NCBI GenBank assembly: GCA_030544235.1
Contig: CM060464.1
Coordinates: 36,705,602-36,769,601 of the forward strand
From: Lepturacanthus savala
Taxonomy: Eukaryota > Chordata > Actinopteri > Scombriformes > Trichiuridae
Direction: 5' to 3'
DNA length: 64,000 nt
A model generated the notes under the pieces. That model had not been told where the DNA came from and ran no database searches. It was given only the letters and a program-made list of their open reading frames with translations. Shown here piece after piece: positions 1 to 10,160 of the stretch; the stretch's first letter is position 1, and each line of letters begins with the position of its first letter. Made by a program: the position numbers and the translations under genes.

Positions 1-2
1 AG

Positions 3-1756
3 CAGTTGTTGCAAAAACATGATGTACATGAAAAAGTGAAAGAAAGCAGTACTAAAAGACAGTACTTTTCCCATTGTGATGGCTCCCACTATTGGGAAAA
101 TCAGCTTCTTTCAGATGAGGGTAATTATTGATCAATAATTCTCTATGTTGATGATTTTGAAATTGCAAACCGTCTTGGAACGTCAAAAAAAAAACACAAA
201 GTATGTAGTGTGTACTGGACATTGGCTAATATACCAGCTAAGTATCACTCGCTCCTCCATTCTACCCAGCTGGCTCTTTTGTGCAACTCAAATGATGTAC
301 GGCAGTTTGGATATGAAAAGTTTTTTGCACCCCGCTTGGCTGACCTCAAAACACTTGAAGAAGTGGGTGTCCACATTGAAACATTTGGTGACTGTCTCAA
401 AGGTACAGTCTACTCTGTTGTGGCCGATAACCTTGCAGCGCATGGGCTACCTGGTTTTAATGAGAGTTTCAGGTCGACCTATTTCTGCATTCTGCCTTGC
501 CACCCAGACAGAAATGCAGAACTCAGATGCAGTGACTGGTGGATTTGAAATGAGAAGAAAAGATTCACAAGATTCTCTGGTTCAAGAATTACAGACAAAT
601 GAAACTAAGGTCAATTATGGTGTAAAACAAAGTTTCGTTCTGTCTGACCATCTCTCCTTCTTCCATCCCATTACAGGATTTCCACCAGATGTCCTCCAGC
701 GGTTCCACTGGAGCTGGCACACTGCTTGAAAGGTTTGATTTCAAAAAAACATTTCACATTGGAGGAGGTGAATAAAGCAATTCTCTCTTTTCCCTACCAA
801 CATTAGGTTGACCGTCCTCACCCAGTTCCTCAAAATTTTGCTTACCTGCTCTCATTGGCTTCAGAGTGCCAGAAGGGGACAAAATATGGGAGGTCCTAAT
901 GGAACTAAAAGATATCGTTGAACTTACTGTTTGTCAGAGTTTCACAGATGATACAATTCAGTACATGGCCAGCAAGATTTTAGATCACAGGGAACTCCCT
1001 CAGGAAGTGTTCCCCAACTTAAGATTGCGACCAAAGCATCATCACATCAATCACTATACTTTTCTCATAAAGTGCTTTGGTCCTCTTGTGCATCTCTGGA
1101 CAATGAGATTTGAGGGGAAGCATAAGGTTTTTAAGAAAATAGTTTGTGACACCAACAACTACAAAAATGTATTAAAAACCTTGGCAGAAAGACATCAAAA
1201 CATGATGGCCTTCTACCTGTCATCACAGAGATTCAAGCCAGTAGTACAGACTTCAAACATGGAGTCCATATTTAATGAGTCATTGCCTAATGATACACAC
1301 CCAGTGCTGTCAAGCATCACAGACAGCAGCAGTGTATATGGCACAAAACAGGCAACCATTCAAGGCACAACCTTTGTTGTAGGCATGTTTGTATGTAGTG
1401 GTCACATGCTGCCTTGCTCAAGTTTAAAGAGATCAGAAACATTGCTTATTGGAAGTGACATCTTCTTTCTGTGGAAAGACTATGAGACAGGGTGTGTTCA
1501 GCATTTGTGGCCGTATGAGCTAACAGATGATAAAAGCAAAAGCCATTCTGTGAAATCTCTGAGTCAGATAACTGATCAAATGCCACATATTGCATACAAA
1601 GTTTCAGGCAGGCTGATTCTAATAACTAAAATTTCATTCCAGTGTCTGAATGAAAGAACAACACTGATGATCTTTGGATCCTCACCCTTCTATGAAGAGA
1701 AGTTCATCCGTGACAAAGTGAGTAAAGGTGATGTCTACTGTGAGCCACAATTATAG
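3..1756 (+). pseudogene. Multicopy teleost transposon-like gene, first half, broken
   Basis: One reading frame runs from base 3 to about 548, with a stop (TGA) at 129-131. It encodes a block around YVDDFEIANRLGTS, then YWTLANIPAKYHSLLHSTQ, then NLAAHGLPGFNESF. The reading moves to another frame near 470-490 (FCLATQTEMQ) and again near 690-870. A 296-codon open segment at 866-1756 follows, containing LMELKDIVELTV, LRPKHHHINHYTFLIK and LWTMRFEGKHKVFKK. From memory, this series of blocks occurs in numerous uncharacterised predicted fish proteins present in many genomic copies, which suggests a mobile origin. The molecular function is unknown to me. The stop and at least two frame changes make it a pseudogene. 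The 5' end lies outside the window. The part beginning at 3237 continues the same locus. Confidence 0.6.
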
Positions 1757-1925
1757 CTTCATATTCTTTGTATGCATCCTAAAAGTAAGAGAATTACTAG
1801 CTGGACTACATATGCGTTTAACTTGCTGTACAACATAAAAAATAATGTACTCACTGAATATACCCATATGTGTAAATACTTTAGCCACTAGTGGAAACAA
1901 GAGCATTGACATATTTTTTCTTAAT

Positions 1926-3236
1926 GTTAATGGAAGGTACAAAAAAGGAAGGTGTTAATCCGTACACTAGCCCAGTCAACCAGCTCTTTGTCACAATATA
2001 TGGATAAAATACCAGGGAGCCTCTTCTTTAAATACACAAAAGAGTTTATTGACAATCAATAATCACTTTACAATTAATACTGTTGTTAATATCCTCAGGT
2101 AACTATAACTACATGAATATGGTAAACTAAACAGAACAAATAAGCTAAGTATAACAGAGAGAAGAGACAGAGACAAGATGGCGACTTGTCCATGACACGT
2201 AATCCGATACAAAGAAAGCTCGGGACTACACTTACGGACACTTGTGGGTGAGACAAGATGGCGACTTGTCCACGACACATAATCCCAAACAAAGAAAAGC
2301 ACGGGGAGCGTGCGCAGTGTGGTGCATGTATGTGTTAATGTAGGTGTGCAAGTGTTTGTAGTGAGAGGGAGGGAGAGCGAAGAGGAGAGAGACAGAAAGC
2401 GAGTGGACTCTGTGCTCAATCAGCTGATCACAGTAACAATATAAACAGCGTAACGGACGCAGCGATCCATACAAAACAACACGTGAAAACACTAATAAAA
2501 CACCACAACTAATATTCACTGCCCAGAAGATAACCTCTTACTGTGATGCAGGCTGGAGTTGTGATGATTCGGAGTTTGTTGATCCGGGCTTTGTTGGTCT
2601 CAGCACGTCCTTTGCTGACAGTCCGGGGCTAGTGGCATGCTAGTGTCCTCTCACAGTCCGTGGTTCGGAGGGAGAGCGTCACAACAGGAACGAAAGGAGG
2701 GAAACGGCGTGTCTCAGGTGTCCTTTCATAGGCGGGCGTCGCCTACATACGCGGAAAAACAGCTTGATCCTGGGGGTAACCGTCGATCAAACAGGTAGAA
2801 GAAGGTCTCGGCCAGCGAGGATTTCTTCTTTCAGGCCTTCTGGAGATGCTTGCAGTAACTGTTCACTCGGCTGCTGCTTAGTGGGGGGCAGGCGGGTTGA
2901 GCGAGAGTTGTGTGCTGCCGTTCGTCGCTTCCGTCAGCGCGACTGGAAAAAGCGCAGTCTGCAGGTTCTCCGTGCATTTATAGCCTTTGTGTTGTCACCG
3001 CCCAGTGATGCACTACAGCCAATCAGAGTCCGCTTTCTGGGGGACCCCTGCTGGGATTACCTGTGACGTAGTCTGCTGGATCAGATGGAAACACGGGTGG
3101 CGCTGTTGAGTACCACCCGGGGCTCCTTTGTTTAGGGACACGTGGTGGGGGGTTTCTTTGTCTCAGGAGACAAAAGACTCAAATCAGGCTTCAGGCCTGC
3201 CTGCAGGCCTGCAATTCCTCAGGGCGAGGCACAACA
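1926..3236 (-). mobile_element. LTR-like repeat, copy 1
   Basis: This segment is closely similar to 25094-26368, apart from an internal variable part. Read on the minus strand it begins TGTTGTGCC and ends CTTCCA. It has a TATAAAT box (rc at 2976-2982) in a GC-rich promoter-like part and an AATAAA signal (rc at 2045-2050), which fits an LTR. No matching flanking target duplication is visible, and both copies share GTTAA just outside the TG/CA ends, so the left boundary is uncertain. It lies between the two halves of the transposon-like gene. Minus-strand open frames here are Ser/Leu-rich low complexity and not believed. The internal part holds two copies of a motif (GACAAGATGGCGACTTGTC) absent from copy 2. 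Confidence 0.65.
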
Positions 3237-4915
3237 AAAGCATATCCCAGTACCAAACCAAGATTGGGTTGGCTGCAGAAGGTCTTGTGAGCAAACACCC
3301 ATGTTTGAAAGAAAGTGGATCAGAAATAGGCTATGAGGGCTGGCAGAACAGTTTGCGATATAAGATGGGAAAATATAGAACAAAACTGAGCAGAGCTGGC
3401 ATAAAAGATGTGGCTGTGAATGCAGGAAAGCGTAGCAGGACAAACCCTGATGGTGCAGCATCCAGGGCTGGAATTAAAAGACCCAGAAGAGGAGAAATTA
3501 ACTTTCTTCCCAGCTATCCCTGCAGAGACACAATGCAGTCGCTTGAGACCCAAAGGCTGGCAGTCGTCGAGCAGTTCAAGAAGTCCTCGATGGAAAGAGA
3601 CATGATATCCATCCACCAACATATGCAACGCACCTTTGCACTCAGGCGTGAAGAAATAATCAATTCAGCTCCCCCAGTTGCTGTACTAAAGGAAAGATGG
3701 CCTGCACTGTTTTGTAAAGCACAGGTGAGTTTAAAAAAAGTAGTTCTATTTGTTATGTTGTATTGTTTTGTCTGAATATCATTTGTTGTTTTTTCTTGTC
3801 TGTACACAACAACCATTGCACATCTGCCCAATTTGGGAGCAGGATCCCTGTCTCTCACTGAAGTCCTCCTCTGATTGGTCTTGAGAGTTTTTCTTCTGTC
3901 AGTGTGAGGATCAAAGGGCAGAAGGTATTGTAATGATGCTGTGTAATGAGGATTGAGACAAACTCACTTTAAATTGGTATATATAAATAAACTTGTCTTA
4001 CTTGTCTTTTGTTTTTCATGCAGCTCTACAGTGAATTCCACAGGATCACAAATCTGAATCTGCCATCTACATTCTATGCTGTACTTGCAAGTATACACCT
4101 CGGCTGCTACATCTCTACAAAAAGGGGAAGACTGGCAGTTTTGGACAGAGGATGGAAGCTGTTATGATGGCATTTGAAGAACATGTTTCTTTTTTAATTG
4201 TTTCATGCATTATGTTATTGAATGTTGAAAGAGCAACACTAACACTCCCTATGTATTTCCTGTATTTATGCAACAGGACAAAAATGACATCCATGCAGCT
4301 CGAACAGCAGTCCTGGTAGGCCTACCACACTATTAAAAGGAAGATTCATCTGACATGTTCAGATCATGCAAGGTGTGTTCTTAACATCCAAGCATGCATG
4401 GGTCACTTTCCTTTTTTGATGTGTTCTTCAAATTAAGTCCTATTATGCTCAAGATGAATTTAACAGATTGGTTTACTTTCCGGAACTCCACTCACAGGAT
4501 ACAGTTGGGGGAAAGTCACTGTTGATTCACAAGCCTGATTATGGGGATGTCATAGATTCATGTCAAAAGGAACCAACCATCCCTTTAACAAATTTGATTT
4601 GTAAAATTGTACAGTACATGGCACACCCCTTTCTCTGTTCAGGGAGAGCTGGAAGCCGCCCAGGAGGGAGAATTGGCTCTGGTGGCAGTAGTGGACAAGG
4701 AGGAGGTGCTTCAAGCTCCCTTTGAAAGACAGCAAGTGTTTATTCTTCTTGAAGACATGGTGTTCATGGCACATAGATCCTGGACAGATGCACTGGTGCT
4801 TTTGTTTGCATTGGTGTATGCACTGCATTTGCAGTACCCAGAGAAGCTCAGTGGGTTCTTCGAGTTCATTCAGGTCATCCTCCTTGACCTGACTGATGGC
4901 AGGAGGCAGCTCTAA
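3237..4915 (+). pseudogene. SAMD3-like transposon-associated gene, second half, broken
   Basis: An open segment at 3128-3775 carries KHPCLKESGSEIGYEGWQNS, YKMGKYRTKLSRAG, KRPRRGEINFLPSYP and LKERWPALFCKAQ, ending at a donor (CAG|GTGAGT, after 3724). Further coding blocks follow consensus acceptors: from 4024 (LYSEFHRITNLNL), from 4277 (DKNDIHAARTAVLVGLPHY, then a stop at 4334-4336), and 4643-4915 (ALVLLFALVYALHLQYPEKL, ending with TAA). From memory, this order matches predicted fish proteins annotated as sterile alpha motif domain-containing protein 3-like. I do not see the SAM domain itself. Frame breaks and the early stop argue for a pseudogene. The first codons before 3237 in the long frame are LTR sequence and should be left out. 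The exon layout is inferred from splice consensus only. Confidence 0.6.
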
Positions 4916-5120
4916 GGCCTAAACAACTTGCCTTAAAAAATGAGCTTGAGTAAAATACCAAACGAAGGATGTAGTTGTTTGTAAGTTTGTTAATACACAC
5001 AAAATAACTTGTTGCTGCCAGTTGATTTGTGTTGATTTGTACTGTTTGCACATAAATGGTTATGTATGGTTAATAATTGTATTATGCATATGATGTTACC
5101 GCTTTTCAGGTAATATAATA

Positions 5121-5251
5121 CTGGTGTATGCACTCAATTTGAAGTACAGTATCTGGAGAAGCTCAAATTCATTCCTGTTATCCTCCTAGACTGTAATCTA
5201 TTATGGCAGGAAGCAGCTCAGGCCTTAACATCTGGCCTTAAAAGTGAGCTG
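5121..5251 (+). repeat. Degraded duplicate of the terminal exon at 4811-4951
   Basis: The stretch from GGTGTATGCACT to AAAAGTGAGCT follows 4811-4951 in order: the YALHL region, the GAGAAGCTCA segment, the CATCCTCCT segment, GGCAGGA..CAGCTC and GGCCTTAA. It carries small deletions and substitutions and is not translatable. It appears to be a short tandem duplication of the end of the gene. Confidence 0.7.
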
Positions 5252-5265
5252 AAATAGTCCAAGAT

Positions 5266-5400
5266 CAGTGGTTCTCAAGTCCAGTCCTCAAGGCCCCCTG
5301 TCCTGCATGGTTTAGATGTGTCCCTGCTCCAACACACCTGATTCAAATGATCATCTGTTATCAATCCACTACAGAGCTTGATAACAAGCTGATCATTTGG
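5266..5400 (+). mobile_element. hAT-type MITE, left half only
   Basis: Starts with CAGTGGTTCTCAAGTCCAGT, the terminal sequence of a very common fish non-autonomous hAT-like repeat. The mirror-image right half expected from the family is missing: the sequence drifts into unrelated AT-rich DNA after GCTGATCATTTGG. Family assignment is from memory. Confidence 0.5.
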
Positions 5401-6240
5401 CTATATTTTAGTACTATTTAGCAAATTGATTCAATTAAGCTTGAACGAAAGAAATGCAGGAGCTGCGAATAAATCAGTACACGTTATTACATAACTACTT
5501 CATAAAAGTCGCATAAAAAATCAATATGTTCGCCAATTTTGCTGTTTGTTAACACCAACGGTGGAATTGCATATGGCGGTCAAATGGACCGCTGCAGTTG
5601 TCACTTGAGTCACGCCGTCTTCTTCATTGCGCAGCATCGCAGCCTTTCTAACCCCTTGGTGGCGGTTGATGTTTTGAATAAGCCGCACCGTAGTATAAGC
5701 TGCAGTGTTTAAAGTGGAGAGAAAAAGTAGCGGCTTATAGTCTATATAGTCTTATAGTCGGTATTTAGTAACTAAATAAATCTTGATTGTGACGGACATT
5801 CTGAGTTTGCATTGTGTTAATTGAACAAATTTGATTCCCTCAAATGAACTGAATTGTCAGAACTAGAATGTAATAGTTAATTTGGTGAAAGTAAACAAAA
5901 AAGTAGCTCAACTCAAAGGGTAACATTTAATAACATGAGAGCAAGTAAGTAAGTAAGTAAGTTTTGTTATTTGATCCTGATCAATTCAGTTAACACATTT
6001 TAAAGTTGTTTATGGAACTGTTACACATACGTAAAAAAAAGTTACTTATAAGTTCATTAACTGAGTGGAATGATAATTTTAAATTAATTTATCCAAGTTA
6101 CCATGACAATGACGATTTAATTTCATATAACTTAAACAGCTCAACTACAAAAAAGATTTTGATTTAAGTTAGTAAACTTAAATGGTTCATGGGTTTCCTC
6201 AAATGATTTGAGTTCAACTAACTCATCAGGTTTTACAGTG
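5401..6240. other. No gene seen; AT-rich with repeat fragments
   Basis: Holds a short dispersed-repeat fragment near 5670-5775 (AAGCCGCACCGTAGTATAAG, then GCGGCTTATAG) and an AAGT microsatellite at 5943-5962. No open frame of note. Confidence 0.4.
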
Positions 6241-7488
6241 TAGTTAGTATATAGTTATAGTTACTAGTTATAGTATAGTAGTTAGTATATAGTTATAGTA
6301 ACTAGTTATAGTATAGTAGTTAGTATATAGTTACTAGTTATAGTATAGTAGTTAGTATATAGTTATAGTTACTTGTTATAGTATAGTAGTTAGTATAGTT
6401 ATAGTTACTAGTTATAGTATAGTAGTTAGTATATAGTTATAGTTACTAGTTATAGTATAGTAGTCAGTATATAGTTATAGTAACTAGTTATAGTATAGTA
6501 GTTAGTATATAGTTATAGTTACTAGTTATAGTATAGTAGTTAGTATATAGTTATAGTTACTAGTTATAGTATAGTAGTTAGTATATAGTTATAGTTACTA
6601 GTTATACTATAGTAGTTAGTATATAGTTATAGTTACTTGTTATAGTATAGTAGTTAGTATAGTTATAGTTACTAGTTATAGTATAGTAGTTAGTATATAG
6701 TTATAGTTACTAGTTATAGTATAGTAGTTAGTATATAGTTATAGTTACTAGTTATAGTATAGTAGTTAGTATATAGTTATAGTTACTAGTTATAGTATAG
6801 TAGTTAGTATAGTTATAGTTACTAGTTATAGTATAATAGTTAGTATATAGTTATAGTTACTTGTTATAGTATAGTAGTTAGTATATAGTTATCGTATCTA
6901 GTTATAGTATAGTAGTTAGTATATAGTTATAGTTACTAGTTATAGTATAATAGTTAGTATATAGTTATAGTAACTTAGTTATAGTATAGTAGTTAGTATA
7001 TAGTTATAGTAACTTAGTTATAGTATAGTAGTTAGTATATAGTTATAGTAACTTAGTTATAGTATAGTAGTTAGTATATAGCTATAGTAACTTAATTATA
7101 GTATAATAGTTAGTATATAGTTATAGTATCTAATTATAGTATAGTAGTTAGTATATAGTTATAGTAACTAGTTATAGTATAGTAGTTAGTATATAGTTAT
7201 AGTTACTAGTTATAGTATAGTAGTTAGTATATAGTTATAGTAACTAGTTATAGTATAGTAGTTAGTATATAGTTATAGTAACTTAGTTATAGTATAGTAG
7301 TTAGTATATAGTTATAGTAACTTAGTTATAGTATAGTAGTTAGTATATAGTTATAGTAACTTAGTTATAGTATAGTAGTTAGTATATAGTTATAGTAACT
7401 TAGTTATAGTATAGTAGTTAGTATATAGTTATAGTAACTTAGTTATAGTATAGTAGTTAGTATATAGTTATAGTAACTTAGTTATAGT
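6241..7488 (+). repeat. 38/39-bp AT-rich minisatellite, about 32 copies
   Basis: Tandem array made of TAGTTAGTATATAGTTATAG followed by TTACTAGTTATAGTATAG (38 bp). A 39-bp form replaces the second half with TAACTTAGTTATAGTATAG. The 38-bp form fills the left part, with some TTACTTG variants and 36-bp units lacking AT. The 39-bp form is nearly uniform from about 6965-7070 and again from about 7260 to the end. No coding potential. Confidence 0.95.
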
Positions 7489-10160
7489 GTACATAATAGC
7501 ATAAATAATTGTAAACAATTTTGTGGCTTCAATAAATAAATATAAAATTGCTTTCCATTAATGTCTATTGCCGTTAATTTGCATCAAACCTATTTTATGT
7601 GCTATAGAAAAATTAACAATCTCTACTTAATTTAGCATACAATTTTAAATAGAATCAGGCATGAATAACATGGCCTAATTAGCACAATAACATACAGTGG
7701 CTGATTGCCAAATGTCACTTTCATCATCTTACTGATGTCTTACTAACTTGTTCTGACACAAGCTCAGAACTTCTGAAAGCCTGTATGGGCCATCTTTGTG
7801 TCTATATCTATGATGCAGCCTCCAGCAGACATGAGGAACTATGGACGTCACTTCTTTTCAAAACCACACCCCAAGATTTTTTAGATTTTTTTTATTTTTC
7901 AGATATGTAGTTTTCAATCCAACTGTTTCCTCTGGAGACAAAACATCCTTAGAGATCACCTGGAAACTCAGTGGATGCTTCCATTAAAATGTACTTGTTG
8001 GTTAAAAATGTACATTCTGTGGCTCCAGCATCATCATTTTGCAGAAACCTGCTCCCCGGAGAGCTGGTGTTTACGTTCACATATTCAGGTTCTCATTTAA
8101 ATGACCAGAAATATATTCAGTAAAAGTTTTAAGAGAAAGACTCCTGCTGTGTTTCTGACAAACTCACAACTCAAAGAAAAAATTCCAACAAAGGGAATTA
8201 AACAAAATCATCCCCACTCGGGTCCAGGATGCAAATCTCCACGAGAAACAGAAACTTTCCAAACATTGTTGGTGGCAGCAGAGAGGAAACTTTCAGCCAG
8301 AGAGAGAGAGTCAGCTTGTTGGCTGGATGTGAGAGAATAATGACTAATTATGGGCAGAATGAATAAGGGTTTGCAGCGATATAACTCAGCCTCCAGTCTG
8401 ATATTTAGAGAGAGTCATATTGAAACTGGTGACATTTTTGATTGGTAAGCGCAATATTTACTGAGTAATATTTATGGAGCGGAGCCTCGGCAGCCAGCTC
8501 TGCTTATTAGAGCAGATTTTCCTGCTCGGCGGCGGCGGCGGTGGGCGGCGGTTTTGGCAGCCGAGACGCTGGGATGTGGATGTGGAGGTAAATTGTGCTG
8601 CCGCCCTCGGCTGTCACGGGGAATACAAATGTTTCACTACAGCAGGAAATGGCACAGATTGTAGATTCTCCAGACGAAGAGGGAAGATTCTCACCTGACC
8701 TTCATGTTTACATCATGAGAGTTTTCCTCCAGGTGCTGTGCTGTAATCCAACAGACGGTGGATGTGTCTTTGTGGCTCCTGGGCTCCTGGCGTGTTGGAT
8801 TTTTGCTTCCATGGTCGACAGTAAAGTCCACCCAACACCTGCCAACATTCAGGCTGTTTCCTAACAGGCTCCGTGACAGTTTCTCAGGATTTAAATCGTA
8901 TTTGCTTTGATTCACTGAAGTACAGTTACAGATATTGTGATCAATTACTATCAATTATTTAAATGATGAACCGATGCATTGTTGGGTTCATAAACTTGGC
9001 CACAGTTGCTGTAACTACAACTAGAAGGGAACTCTGTGACTTCAAAACTTGACCAAGTTCAAAGGTCAGTCTCTTATCTGACATGTTAATAGCAGCACAA
9101 CAATATGTGTTTATGTTTCCTATGTTTCCTTACTATCAAAATGATAGATTCCTGTCACCTGCTCATTCATCTATTAACATTCCACTGACTCACAGCAGCC
9201 CCCAAGTTTCACCAAAATCAGCTCAGCGGTTTTCTCATAATCCTGGTAAACACATAGACAGACAAACTGACACAGAATGAGATCTCCTTCAACTGTAGCT
9301 ACTGGAATTGAAAAGGGTGGGATATTTACTTGTTTAAGAAGGTTGAGGATCATGAAAGAAGCTGTCAGGGTTGGTGTTAGGGTGAATACTAGTTAAGCTG
9401 AGTTAAATCAGACAGACAGAATGTATCTCTTTTTTTAGCGTTTTGGGGGAACATCGGACCTGGGGAACAAAGAACACTTTTAGGAATAACAGGTAACATA
9501 GAGGGGAAGGTTATTGTCTTTTTCTGATAAAAAAATGGTCCTATGTTCACAGAACAAAGCAGGAATATATGACCCATGGAACAAGGTACGCTGCCGTTTC
9601 TGTGCCGGGAAGTTACTGGTTTCCTTACTGATTTTGAACATAGGATTATCTCAGATCGGAGTCGGCTGGAAGGAAATAATGTGAGGTTGAGTGTGTCATT
9701 AGCTTCCTCGGGGTGGTATTTATGCTGCTAAATGTGAAGCAGCTGTGGTTTCTGATTGATTTATCTATGGAAGCAATGTGGAGAAGGGGAAGGTCTCTGC
9801 AGATGGTTCATCAGTAGCCAGCAGGATTGCTGCTGTTTGCTCAATGTGATGAACTGAAGTCGCTGTAAGAATCCAAATTTGTTGAGTCTACTCGTTTCAC
9901 TGTTTGGGATTTTGGGGAATTTGGAGTATTTATAATCTATGTGTTTTTTAGCCTTTTCCAGTAGAATCTACTGAATTAAGGGAGAAGTGTCCACTTCTTC
10001 CAGGTTGTTTTTCTTTGACTGTTACTGCGCTGCTTCCACATGTTAAACCGCTTCACGCGATGTCTGCTGAAAGCTAAACTTAGAAGCAGCAGCACAGGAA
10101 GCAATGGATCTTTAATTGTGTGTTGTGGTGTTTATTTTACAACTTTGTCTCGTTGTTATA
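7489..10160. other. No gene seen; unique DNA
   Basis: Mostly unique AT-rich sequence. The segment 8340-8700 looks different and is listed separately. A short fragment near 9190-9270 (AAGTTTCACCAAAATCAGCT) resembles tails of dispersed retroelements. The small open frames here carry no recognisable domain. Confidence 0.4.
8340..8700. promoter_or_regulatory. Candidate conserved non-coding segment
   Basis: Repeat-free sequence with homeodomain-type cores (TAATGACTAATTATGGGC), then a GC-rich part with GGCGGCGGCGGCGG and palindromic-looking TCGGCAGCC/GGCAGCCGAG. Composition changes sharply from the AT-rich neighbourhood. It has no protein signal. Conservation cannot be judged here. Confidence 0.25.

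Noticed and set aside
866..1756. 296-codon frame as an active host gene
   Set aside because: It is only the later part of a multicopy mobile family whose upstream part has a stop and frame shifts here. No promoter or intact start is visible.
2063..2519. Minus-strand frames inside LTR copy 1 (also 25232-25651 in copy 2)
   Set aside because: Low-complexity Ser/Leu/Thr-rich, disagree between the two copies, and overlap the poly(A)-signal part of an LTR-like repeat.
3128..3236. First 36 codons of the 215-codon frame as protein start
   Set aside because: This part is LTR-like repeat sequence with a copy at 26260-26368, not part of the SAMD3-like protein.
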